DNA of 64,000 nucleotides, from contig DATKRV010000003.1 in the NCBI GenBank assembly GCA_035532075.1, forward strand, positions 1-64,000, written 5' to 3'. The position numbers and the translations under genes are program-made. This DNA is from CAIVND01 sp035532075 (lineage in GTDB: Bacteria; Actinomycetota; Acidimicrobiia; Acidimicrobiales; Bog-793). The notes under the pieces were generated by a model. It made no database searches and was not told where the DNA came from. It was given only the letters and a program-made list of their open reading frames with translations. This document shows, piece after piece, positions 19,389-27,675 of this stretch (positions are counted from its first letter, which is position 1; every line of letters starts with the position of its first letter).

Positions 19389-21144
19389 GGCCAATCCGCC
19401 CCCGGTGTCCCACTCGCGCGTGATCGACACCGAAGGGCCGCCCTACGCGGGTGTCGTCGACCTCCTCGAGGTACACGCCCATGAGCCCGGCGACCTGGTG
19501 CTCGATATCGGCGGTGGCCTCTGCGGAATCGCCGAAGCGGTGCGTGGACTTGGACTTGTCTACGTCGGGCTAAAGCTGGACGTTTCGGGACCTGAAGGAC
19601 ACGGTGATCAAGACGCTACGAGGGCCCAGCTCGACCTGCGCGATGACCAAGCGTTGCGAGCACACCTCGGGCGGCTGGTCGCCGGGCGCCCACTCGCTTT
19701 GATCACCGCTGGCGATGTTATGAGACAGCTTATTAGTGGTCCCCATGGCAGGGCCGCCCTCACAACCCTGAGCCAGTTCGCGCTATCGAACGGCCGGCCA
19801 CCCCTTGTCGTCTGCGTCGAAAAGATTGCGCCCCTCGACCTCGTCGTCGAGTTGATGCTCGGTATCTGTGACATCTCCCCAGCGGGGATGTCTTACGAAA
19901 CACGTGCCGCGACTTGCTCACCCGAGCGACTTGCGCGGGCGTTGGCTGGCACCGGCTGGTCACCGATCTCCGTGGCGGAGGTCGCGCCCGATGATGATCA
20001 GGAGCTGCTCACCGACCCTGCCAAGCTGATCCGGAGCCTGCTCAGAAAACTCGCCGCACGCGTCCAGGGTCTGCCAGTCCGAGCGACTCCAGTGAGCCAG
20101 CTCATCCGGGCCTACGTCCCGGTCGCGCCCGCCTCCTCGGCGGCGAACGAACAACCTGGCGTCGAACTCGACGACGGGCCAGCACCGCTCCTCAGCGTGC
20201 TACTCATCCCGGGCGAGGCATCGGAAGCAGAGCTGATCGACGTGCTCATCGCGCTCGACGCCCAGAGCGTGACCGATTTCGAGTTGATCGTGGTCGCTCC
20301 CGAGTCCTCCGAGGACAGCCCTACCAGGTTCGAGGAGCTGCTCGCTCCGTTCTCGTCTGGTCTCTCGGCGCGTTCCCGGGTCGTACCAGGGCCATCCCTT
20401 GCACCGCTGTCCGGGTACCGAACCGACGCGATCCGTGCTGGGTCCGCCGTGTCGCGTGGCCGCTACATCACTGTCCTCGATGGGCGGAGCGTCGTCTTCG
20501 GGCACTTCGTCGAGGTCTTCGCGCGCCTCGCCACAGAGCATCCCGCGGCAGTTCTCCGGGCCCGGGCCATCGCCCAGCCGATGCGCCAGCTGGCATGGCC
20601 GGGTGGTCGTACCGGTTTCGAGCCGACCGCAGGCGCGATGCCTGCGTCCACGGCACACTTTTCGCTACTCGAGCACCTTGTCTCGCCGGGATCACCACCG
20701 GGAAGCTACGCCCTCGAACGGAGTTACGTTGACGGTTTCGAATCTGGCTGCGAGGAGGACGAGATGCTCGCCGAGGCGGCGATGCTGGGTGGGGTCCATG
20801 AGACACCTGGCGAGGTAACCCTGCTTCTGCGGCGCTTCGGGGAGGAGACCCCGATCTTTACAGCCGGTGTTGACAGCGCGGACCAGCACCTTCGGGCCAA
20901 TCGGATCGACGTAGCATCGATGGCGTTGCGCTCTTGTTCCCCCAATAGACCAGGCCCGCCAGACCCGTCGATCGCGCTGTTGCTCAAGGATGTCCAAGTC
21001 GAACTGGCTGATGTTCGGGCTCAACTAGCAGGTGCACTCGGTGAACTTGCAGCGGTGCGGGACTCAACGAGCTGGCACCTCACCGCTGCGCTCAGGTGGC
21101 TTTCTGGCGTGCTGCACCGGGCTGGCTGGCAACGTTCTGACTAG
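19378..21144 (+). CDS. Methyltransferase-like + GT-A-like protein with C-terminal coiled coil, 588 aa
   Basis: Residues 30-230 resemble a class I methyltransferase (motif I LVLDIGGGLCGIAEAV, about 41), though the later motifs are weak. Residues about 270-480 resemble a GT2 fold (LLSVLLIPGE ... SRGRYITVLDG), but with an incomplete metal motif (VLDGRS in place of a DxD). The tail (about 530-575) is a coiled coil ending in STSWHLTAALRWLSG, a motif common at the ends of O-antigen glycosyltransferases. The start is the ATG at 19378, inside the 3' end of the previous gene; an open frame further upstream is only its shadow. It may be a partner or scaffold of the upstream two-headed enzyme. Confidence 0.75.
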   Translation: MTAEANPPPVSHSRVIDTEGPPYAGVVDLLEVHAHEPGDLVLDIGGGLCGIAEAVRGLGLVYVGLKLDVSGPEGHGDQDATRAQLDLRDDQALRAHLGRLVAGRPLALITAGDVMRQLISGPHGRAALTTLSQFALSNGRPPLVVCVEKIAPLDLVVELMLGICDISPAGMSYETRAATCSPERLARALAGTGWSPISVAEVAPDDDQELLTDPAKLIRSLLRKLAARVQGLPVRATPVSQLIRAYVPVAPASSAANEQPGVELDDGPAPLLSVLLIPGEASEAELIDVLIALDAQSVTDFELIVVAPESSEDSPTRFEELLAPFSSGLSARSRVVPGPSLAPLSGYRTDAIRAGSAVSRGRYITVLDGRSVVFGHFVEVFARLATEHPAAVLRARAIAQPMRQLAWPGGRTGFEPTAGAMPASTAHFSLLEHLVSPGSPPGSYALERSYVDGFESGCEEDEMLAEAAMLGGVHETPGEVTLLLRRFGEETPIFTAGVDSADQHLRANRIDVASMALRSCSPNRPGPPDPSIALLLKDVQVELADVRAQLAGALGELAAVRDSTSWHLTAALRWLSGVLHRAGWQRSD

Positions 21145-22716
21145 CTGGCCTGCCTGTTTCACACCATTTCTACGGGAAGCTTTTGCATCGCGGCTCGCTC
21201 GCCTTCCGCGCCGATGACCGGCCAGGACTGACCCTCTGGGTCGAAGGTACGCGCATCCTTGTTGGCCGAAACCTCTTGGTGCGAAAATTGTCGGCCGCTC
21301 TACGTTGCTGGCCAGTCATTTTCTATCGCGCTGACAATAACGGGGAGCCACTTCAGTGTGACGCCAAGCTCCAAGGCCAAAAGGTGACTGTTCGGCACGC
21401 ACCAAGGAGCGGTTAAGGCGATCACTTTGGCCAGTATCTCGATGAGTTCACCCTCCGTTCCAACCGCTGCCGACCTCGCGTTCGCGAGTTCATCTCTACC
21501 GAGTGCTCGAGCTCGCTAGTGCGCGCCACTCTGTGTGCTTCGGGGACGTCGTCGTCGATCCCGTACTCAAGGCGCAGAAGCCTTCGACCCCGGTTGACCG
21601 CGGACACCCACCCAGCATGGAATGCTCACGAGCGGCAAAGCCGAGGAGGGCCCGACCCAGGACTGGTCCGGTTAGATGAATAGCCGTGGTCCGTATAACT
21701 TCGACGCCGATGCGTGGATGCACTGGCCGTCAGGGTCAGGCCCCCTACCGACCTCCTCTCCGCGAGACCGCGAGCTCATTGATGTTGTCGAGACGGCAGA
21801 GCCGTTCCTCATGGAATAAGGGTTATAGGGTTCGGGCGCGAATGACCAAGCTCGTCGGAAGCGACGAGCGCGATCCGCGCGCGGCATTTGGCCGCAATTC
21901 GCGCGCACGCCCTCTTGAGCTGATGCTGGGTACCGTTAGGTCGTTCTCGCCCAGGCGCGCGAGACGAGGCTTTGGTGCGACAAGAACTGCAGAGGTGCCC
22001 GTTGCAGCGAAATTTCGCGCCGCGAGAACTGCTGCCAAGATCAGTCTGACGACCGTCTCGACAGAACTCGGGACCGCTCCACTGAGCATCTCTCGCCTGG
22101 AGCGGGGCTTCGATCATGACCGAGAGTTCGCCAAGCAATACTAAGCGTGGTCAGCTCAGAAAAAAGTGGCTTGACAAACAGAAGAGCATCACCTTAGCGG
22201 GCACGGCAATCGTAGCGCGATCTGACTCTTTGACCTGACAGCTGTGTTGGTGGGCGGCGGTATCGCCACTCACCATGCAGTCAGGTTGTACGACCGACAA
22301 AGTCTCCCCTGGCAAAGCCAACCCACATCTCGAAGCCACGCTCGGCCAGATGGCCGTGAGCGCGGCCAAGACCGACGCGCTTGGCACGGAGTGCGCAAAA
22401 ACTCCCGGATTTCGCCGTACGCGTCGTCAGGTCACGTGCGAGTGCCCATAGCGACCAACTTCATCGGACACGTTGTTGGAGTTGGTTCAATTGTGCCACT
22501 TGCCAAGCCGGGTTATTCTGATTCGAATTGACAATTCGTGCTCAAGGATTGCCGACCGGTGGGATCTCTCTGGGAGGCGGAGCAGCAATCGAGCATCTAT
22601 CAATAGCACTAGGGTTGACGATGATCGATGTGATTACCCCGTTGTCCAGAGGCTGGATTTCCTTCGTTTGACAGATTTGAAGAATCGTAGGAACAACTCG
22701 CGAAAGGAACTTCTCC
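21145..22716. other. 1.57-kb degenerate region with transposase relics
   Basis: No intact gene is visible on either strand. A plus frame ending at 22144 closes with TAPLSISRLERGFDHDREFA, which looks like a helix-turn-helix tail, and an IS110-like C-terminal piece is at 22308. The rest cannot be assigned. It separates two glycan gene groups and looks like the site of repeated insertion and deletion. Confidence 0.5.
22308..22451 (+). pseudogene. IS110-like transposase C-terminal relic
   Basis: The frame gives GKANPHLEATLGQMAVSAAK, close to the GNPxLKxxLGxAAxxAAK phrase of the IS110 Tnp domain, then degenerates and stops at 22451. It differs clearly from the copy at 6.7 kb, so it records a second, older IS110-type insertion. 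Confidence 0.5.
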
Positions 22717-24072
22717 TTGTCTCTCGCTGAGCAAGATGCCGATCTCGGTCTTCCGGTACCAAGCGGGGCTCGGTTTCGACTGCTCCGCCAACTCATCGCC
22801 AAGGCGACATGGCCGATGCTCCGTCACCAGACGATACTCAACCACGGTGTCATTCGAGAGCTCGATGACCTGCGAGCACGTCTTGATAGTGCTGAACATT
22901 TTGTCCGACAACACATGGACTCTCTGGCACACCATACCGAAGTCTTTGCCCGGCTCGAAGCGACTCTCGCGCGACATGAAGCGGCGTTGGAACGTGATGA
23001 AATCGAAGCGACGGTCGACGTACATGCGAAAGCCCTTGAACAACAGATGAAGGTACTTGTACGTTTCGAAGAGACTCTCATTAAGCACGCCTCTCTCTTT
23101 GATGACCTCCCGTCGTTCAAGAGCGATGTGCGACAGACGTTGGAGCGCGTCGAAAAGGTCGGGCTCTATCGCTTTCAGGAGGAAACCTCAAGTGTGCGAC
23201 GCGACCTCGCCGAGGTTCTAGCAGAGGTCGACAGACTGGCAGAGAACGGCGAAGTGGTGAAGCGTGCGCTGGCTGGGCAACAAATGAGATTTGCTCAGCT
23301 TGATCTGTTCTTCGCAGACTATCGAAGGTCGCTCGATGACCATCGCCTGAAGGCATCTTCTCACATCGACGCAGCATCTCCGCTTGCGTTCGAAGGAATC
23401 TATGGAGCACTAGAAGATGCCTTCAGGGGACCGCCAGCTCTCATCAAGGACCGGCTCAAGGTCTATCTTGATGAGGTGACCCGGACAACTGCTGGCGGTG
23501 GGGAGGTGCTCGATCTTGGCAGTGGACGCGGAGAATGGCTTGAGTTGCTTGCTGAACAGGGCATCGAGGCCCGCGGGGTGGACTCGAACGTCATCTATAA
23601 AGAACGATGGGAGGCTGCTCGGATCAAGGTCGCGACTGCGGATGTACTCGATCACCTCCGCTCGCTTGCTCCCAGAAGCGTGGCGGTGGTGACCGCGTTT
23701 CATCTGGTCGAGCACCTTACACTTGAGGTTCTGATTGAACTGATAGATCTTGCCAATCGTGTGCTCCAGCCGGGTGGGCTCCTTATCATGGAAACGCCAA
23801 ATCCTGAAAATATCGTCGTTGGTGCCTCAACTTTCTACCTTGACCCGACACACCAACGACCGATTCCTCCCCCACTTTTGGAATTTCTCACCGGGGCGCG
23901 CGGGTTTCTTGATGTCAAAATCAAGCGCCTCCAACGGGGCGCGTCCCCACAACTGCAAATACCGAGAAACAGCGATGGCAGTATCGTTGAGGAACTGGAG
24001 CCTCTCGTAGAGATCATCAACGCTCGTTTTTTTGGGCCTGAAGATTACGCTGTGTTGGCGCGGCGGGCCTAG
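22717..24072 (+). CDS. Coiled-coil class I SAM-methyltransferase, 451 aa (paralogue of 8111-9403)
   Basis: The layout matches the gene at 8111: DADLGLP near residue 8, LRHQ near 35, a longer coiled coil (about 45-215), FRGPPALIKDRLKVY, motif I VLDLGSGRGEWLELL (about 263), FHLVEHL (about 328), and the ending FGPEDYAVLARRA. The TTG at 22717 is the assigned start, but weak similarity to the paralogue continues about ten codons upstream to an in-frame TGA at 22678. The true N-terminus may therefore be trimmed or use a non-standard start. The gene is followed after 20 nt by a GT4 gene. Glycan methylation or chain capping is inferred. Confidence 0.85.
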   Translation: MSLAEQDADLGLPVPSGARFRLLRQLIAKATWPMLRHQTILNHGVIRELDDLRARLDSAEHFVRQHMDSLAHHTEVFARLEATLARHEAALERDEIEATVDVHAKALEQQMKVLVRFEETLIKHASLFDDLPSFKSDVRQTLERVEKVGLYRFQEETSSVRRDLAEVLAEVDRLAENGEVVKRALAGQQMRFAQLDLFFADYRRSLDDHRLKASSHIDAASPLAFEGIYGALEDAFRGPPALIKDRLKVYLDEVTRTTAGGGEVLDLGSGRGEWLELLAEQGIEARGVDSNVIYKERWEAARIKVATADVLDHLRSLAPRSVAVVTAFHLVEHLTLEVLIELIDLANRVLQPGGLLIMETPNPENIVVGASTFYLDPTHQRPIPPPLLEFLTGARGFLDVKIKRLQRGASPQLQIPRNSDGSIVEELEPLVEIINARFFGPEDYAVLARRA

Positions 24073-24092
24073 TCAAGCTGACTATTCGCGAA

Positions 24093-25325
24093 ATGAGGGT
24101 GATCTCGAACGCCCCTTTGGAACGTTCTACCTTGAGTCCAACCCCGGACCCTACGGACTCAGAGATATCGGGTTCCGCGTGCGGAGTCAATGTACTCGGC
24201 ACCTGGGACTCCACGACGGGTGTCATGGAAGCTGCCCGTCGAACGGTCGCGGGGCTGCTTGATGCCGGCGTGCGTGTCGCCCTTGATTATGTCGAAACAG
24301 GCACTCCCAAGGATGTTCGTCGGATTCCCGGCCGATTTAGAGACCTTGAGCGAGGTCGACCATTTGAAATCGACATCTGTTTTTTGAACATCAATGAGAT
24401 GCATCTCCTCGCTGACAGCTACCTGCGAGACAGGTCAAGATCGAACTATCTGATTGGATCGTGGTACTGGGAACTCCCGCGACTGTCTGAACGAATGGTG
24501 AAACAGGCTGGCCGTGTTGATGAAATTTGGGTTGGGTCTGAATTTGTTGCGGACGCGTTTGCCCGTTATGTAGATGTTCCGGTGACCGTCATTCCGCCGG
24601 TGGTAGCAACATTGCCCGACCCCGGAGTGGGGCGGGAGCGATTTGGCCTGTCTCAGGGTGAATGCGTGTTTCTTTATAGCTTTGACGCGCATTCGACCTT
24701 TGCACGGAAAAACCCGTGGGGAATCATTGAGGCTTTCAGAGATACATTCAACCGTGAGGAGCGGGGCAACCGGGTGAGGCTGATGATGAAAGCGCTGAAC
24801 CTCGGGCACTACTCCGAGGGCGCGTCGCGCCTGCGTCATGAATTGGCGAAGGTGAACGGTGTTCTCATCGAGGAGGATCTCACCTCCGGAGAGACGGCTG
24901 CGTTGATCAACTGCTGCGACATCTACGTCTCTCTGCACCGTGCTGAGGGCTTTGGACTTGGCATGGCTGAGGCGATGTTTCTCGGCAAGCCGGTCATCGC
25001 CACAAACTATTCAGGATGTCGTGACTTCGCTTCTTCGACTACGAGCTTTCCTGTCAGTTACATCCTCCGCCAGATCGAAATTGGTGAGTTACGCTACAAC
25101 GCCGGAGTTGAGGAACTCTACACACCCGGTTTTCTTTGGGCAGATCCGAGCATCAATGACGCGGCATTTTGGATGCGGTACCTCTACGAGAACCCTGCGG
25201 TTCGCAGAGCCTCAGGCCTGCGTGGACAGAGGGAAATTTGCGGTTCGTATAGCTCCAATATGGCTGGCTCCGCGATGAAGAGGCGCCTCACGGAGATCTC
25301 CACGAATGCACATTGCGGGTCATAG
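24093..25325 (+). CDS. GT4 family glycosyltransferase, 410 aa
   Basis: A GT-B protein: the N-terminal Rossmann half contains YLIGSWYWELPRLSERM and VDEIWVGSEFVADAF. The C-terminal half has FARKNPWGIIEAF and the EX7E-type nucleotide-sugar motif AEGFGLGMAEAMFLGKP (about 285). These phrases match the middle domain of the 1189-aa protein at 739 (FERKNPLGVIEAF, EGLGLTIAEAMSLGKP), which indicates common origin. It lies 20 nt after the coiled-coil methyltransferase gene, so the pair probably forms an operon and reproduces in two genes what the 739 protein carries in one. Confidence 0.85.
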   Translation: MRVISNAPLERSTLSPTPDPTDSEISGSACGVNVLGTWDSTTGVMEAARRTVAGLLDAGVRVALDYVETGTPKDVRRIPGRFRDLERGRPFEIDICFLNINEMHLLADSYLRDRSRSNYLIGSWYWELPRLSERMVKQAGRVDEIWVGSEFVADAFARYVDVPVTVIPPVVATLPDPGVGRERFGLSQGECVFLYSFDAHSTFARKNPWGIIEAFRDTFNREERGNRVRLMMKALNLGHYSEGASRLRHELAKVNGVLIEEDLTSGETAALINCCDIYVSLHRAEGFGLGMAEAMFLGKPVIATNYSGCRDFASSTTSFPVSYILRQIEIGELRYNAGVEELYTPGFLWADPSINDAAFWMRYLYENPAVRRASGLRGQREICGSYSSNMAGSAMKRRLTEISTNAHCGS

Positions 25326-25887
25326 ACCAGCAGGGCAGGCGTACGCCAACCTCATTGAAATGCATGATTCTCATCGGGGCGGACTATCGATCGGACAGTG
25401 TCGGCGGGTCCTTTCGTCACCATCAAGTAACGGCGGATTCAAGGGGTTCGCGCTTTTTCACGGTGACACTCGTTCGGCCGCGACGAGCCATGACCGGAAC
25501 GACTGCTTGAGGTCCAAACGCTCGGACGGACAATCCGCAACTGGTTCGAGAAGATCTGCAACTACCACCTGGCACGGGCGAGCAACGAACCCACCGAGGC
25601 GCTGATTCTTGATCAAACGCATCAAGAGAATCGGCTTTGGCTTTCGCAACTTCGAGAACTACCGGATGTGGGCTCTGCTCTACGCCCCAAACCGAACTGG
25701 CGAGTCCTTGGCTCGATCGTCGTTCAACGACGTGTTAGCCCCCGTTAGAACCTGGTGGCCTTTGTCGTTGACCCGGTCAAGCCCACTGTGTGGGTTTGCG
25801 ACAACAAGGCGCCTCGGATTTGAGCGGGGCGCGAACGCAATATTCGGCGAGTGTGCAATCCACTCCAGCGTATTTCTCAATGGTCAG
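25326..25887. other. 562-bp region; only an ISL3 relic recognised
   Basis: Apart from the transposase relic at 25509-25748, no gene is supported. The first 180 bp and the last 140 bp show nothing recognisable. Confidence 0.45.
25509..25748 (+). pseudogene. ISL3-family transposase C-terminal relic with two frameshifts
   Basis: Three successive frames give the conserved ISL3 tail: TIRNWFEKICNYHLARASNE then PTEA; LIKRIKRIGFGFRNFENYR then ALLYA from 25609; and KPNWRVLGSIVVQRR ending at TAG 25746-25748. The order is exactly that of the family, so two small indels have broken one original gene. About the last 75 codons survive. Confidence 0.8.
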
Positions 25888-25922
25888 TTGTACGACACTG
25901 GCGCGAACTGTACACTTTGTAC
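25888..25922 (+). promoter_or_regulatory. Promoter with overlapping palindromic operator for the toxin-antitoxin operon
   Basis: A -35-like TTGTAC (25888-25893) and a -10-like TACACT (25911-25916) are separated by exactly 17 bp. The inverted repeat GTACA-CTT-TGTAC (25910-25922) covers the -10 and ends at the base before the GTG start codon. TTGTAC also occurs at the -35. The transcript start predicted from the -10 falls at or next to the GTG, so the mRNA is probably leaderless. Autorepression by the antitoxin is inferred from type II systems in general. Confidence 0.6.
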
Positions 25923-26198
25923 GTGCCGCCAATTCCATCTCTCACGGTCTCCGAGGCCCGCCAGCAGTTGGCGTCGATCATCGACCGTGCCCGCGACGAG
26001 CACACGCCGGTCTACTTGTCGCGTCGAGGGCGCCGCGTCGCGGCCGTCATTGACGCCGACGACCTCGACGCCATCATCGAGATGGCCGAAGACATGGCGG
26101 ACATTCGCGCCGCCGAGGCTGCCCGTGCCGAAATGAAAGCGACACGCGAGAGCCCGATTCCCTGGGAGCAGGTCAAAGCCGATCTCGGCCTTGTCTAG
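25923..26198 (+). CDS. Phd/YefM-family antitoxin, 91 aa
   Basis: The protein begins VPPIPSLTVSEARQQLASII, the dimerising N-terminal strand and helix of Phd/YefM antitoxins, followed by PVYLSRRGRRVAAVI, the second conserved strand pair. The acidic C-terminal half (AEDMADIRAAEAARAEM) would wrap the toxin. The GTG at 25923 is chosen because the family starts a few residues before xLTVSEAR and because the promoter ends there; a frame extends further upstream but is not family-like. The toxin starts 12 nt after its stop. It should neutralise the toxin and repress the operon as a complex. Confidence 0.85.
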   Translation: MPPIPSLTVSEARQQLASIIDRARDEHTPVYLSRRGRRVAAVIDADDLDAIIEMAEDMADIRAAEAARAEMKATRESPIPWEQVKADLGLV

Positions 26199-26210
26199 CC
26201 AGCAACAGCA

Positions 26211-26471
26211 GTGACCTACCGCGTCTCACTCGCGCCATCGGCGGCGCGTGAACTTCGCAAGCTCGATCCCAACGCGCGGCGGCGCATCCAGGCAGCTCTC
26301 GACCTGCTCGCGACCGAGCCTCGACCGCCGGCTGCAACCCGGCTCGTCGGTGGCTCAGGGGAGTGGAGGGTCCGTACCGGCAACTACCGCATCGTGTACG
26401 AGATCAACGACGATCAGCTTCTCGTCCTGGTCCTCCGCATGGCCCATCGCCGCGAGATCTATGACTGGTGA
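26211..26471 (+). CDS. RelE/ParE-superfamily toxin, 86 aa
   Basis: The short basic protein MTYRVSLAPSAARELRKLDP matches the RelE fold, with the strand-strand-arginine-rich centre GEWRVRTGNYRIVYEIND and the C-terminal IAHRREIYDW-like ending (MAHRREIYDW). RelE enzymes cleave mRNA in the ribosomal A site. The Arg and Tyr positions typical of RelE (R in WRVR, Y in GNYRIVY, Y near the end) are present. The start is GTG at 26211, 12 nt downstream of the antitoxin stop. Confidence 0.88.
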   Translation: MTYRVSLAPSAARELRKLDPNARRRIQAALDLLATEPRPPAATRLVGGSGEWRVRTGNYRIVYEINDDQLLVLVLRMAHRREIYDW

Positions 26472-26604
26472 GAACGCGGCGTACGCTATCCAGACCCCGC
26501 TCAAATCCGAAGTGCCGATTGTGTGACACACCGTCGTGCGAGGATGGGACGTCGCCACGGAGTTCTGTCGTTGCAGGCCAAAGAGTTTTGCCGTTGACCC
26601 TGTG

Positions 26605-26677
26605 TAGCCCCAACGGGATTCGAACCCGTGCCTCCACCTTGAGAGGGTGGTGTCCTAGGCCTCTAGACGATGGGGCC
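26605..26677 (-). tRNA. tRNA-Glu (anticodon CTC)
   Basis: On the minus strand the cloverleaf closes with acceptor GGCCCCA / TGGGGCT (one terminal G-T pair), anticodon stem CCACC / GGTGG, and loop CTCTCAA giving anticodon CTC. The T arm carries GGTTCGAAT and the discriminator base is A. CCA is not encoded (ACA follows). It reads GAG codons and lies near gltX, whose product charges it. Confidence 0.93.
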
Positions 26678-26851
26678 GTGTCGCGCATGACAAGCTTTTT
26701 CTTCCAAGCGGTTGCTCGTGATGGGCGGCTCGTCATGCTAGCGGAAGCCACGACGAAATGAACTTCTCAGCGAGATTCTGAAATAAATCATGCCGCAAAA
26801 AGGTAATGCGTGAGGGTTCACCTGTCCCCGGAATTCTCCCACATCACACGG

Positions 26852-26923
26852 CTCGGGGGGAAGGACTCGAACCCTCAATAACAGGTCCAGAACCTGCTGT
26901 GTTGCCGATTACACCACCCCCGA
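26852..26923 (-). tRNA. tRNA-Gln (anticodon CTG)
   Basis: On the minus strand the acceptor TCGGGGG pairs with CCCCCGA. The anticodon stem CAGG / CCTG encloses TTCTGGA, giving anticodon CTG. The T arm has GGTTCGAGT and the discriminator is G, as usual for tRNA-Gln. In bacteria lacking GlnRS it would be charged by GltX and amidated by GatCAB; that cannot be judged from this window. Confidence 0.92.
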
Positions 26924-27002
26924 ATGAACCTTCTTGACTCTATCAGCACAAAATCAGGGATTTTTGCTCACGAGTTGGCACGAAGATTTGAGGTCCTTCG
27001 GG

Positions 27003-27668
27003 TTACCCCGTCGGCCATGTTGTGTGGCTGAACCCAATGATTCGACCGGCTGCAACTCCAGAGTCTTGGGTCCAAAGTGTGCCAAGTTCGTGAGTGAAGA
27101 ATTGCTTGGAACCAACCGCGGAGTAGATGCGTTCGACGTTAAGTCCAGCTGCGCCTGCGGTGTGGGAGACCCAAAGGCGATCGATTGCATCTGTCACAAT
27201 GACGACTTGGTGGGCGCGTGTAATGCGTTGGGCAGCTGAGCGAAGTGAGTCGTAGGTGGTTCCGCCAAAGCTTCCAGCAATATCGGATCCCGTCACGCCA
27301 TGGGCATGGAGCCATCTTGCTGCCGACATCAGACCATCATTGTACGCCGTGGATTTCCTGGCGCGAAACACAGACGCGAACCCTTCTCGCTGTGAAGAAG
27401 CAAGGATAATGCTTCTTGATATGTGGCTTTGGAAGAGTGAAAGAGTCGTCTGGAGACGGGATACCAGATCCGGCGTCGCGGCAATTCCAGATTGTTCTGG
27501 CACAAGGAGAACTATTGCACCCACTTTTTGCGATGAGACCGAACCAATGCCGATTGAGTTCTCCGCGAGAACAATCTGTACTCCGGTGACAAAGAGGTAG
27601 ATGATTCCCGCAGTGAGGACGAGACTGAACAGCTTTATTGCCCACTTGATTGGCGCAAAGAGAAACAA
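27003..27668 (-). CDS. YdcF/SanA-like (DUF218) membrane-anchored protein, 221 aa
   Basis: One N-terminal membrane segment (about residues 10-35, KLFSLVLTAGIIYLFVTGVQ) precedes a Rossmann-like domain with GAIVLLVP, GVTGSDIAGSFGGTTYDSL and VVIVTDAIDRLWVS, the spacing seen in DUF218/YdcF proteins. Several of the polar residues usual in that family are replaced, so assignment is moderate. The TTG start (27668) is 7 nt after the gltX stop, so the two are probably cotranscribed. A cell-envelope role is inferred from SanA/ElyC relatives. Confidence 0.6.
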   Translation of the reverse strand: MFLFAPIKWAIKLFSLVLTAGIIYLFVTGVQIVLAENSIGIGSVSSQKVGAIVLLVPEQSGIAATPDLVSRLQTTLSLFQSHISRSIILASSQREGFASVFRARKSTAYNDGLMSAARWLHAHGVTGSDIAGSFGGTTYDSLRSAAQRITRAHQVVIVTDAIDRLWVSHTAGAAGLNVERIYSAVGSKQFFTHELGTLWTQDSGVAAGRIIGFSHTTWPTG

Positions 27669-27675
27669 TCGACGT

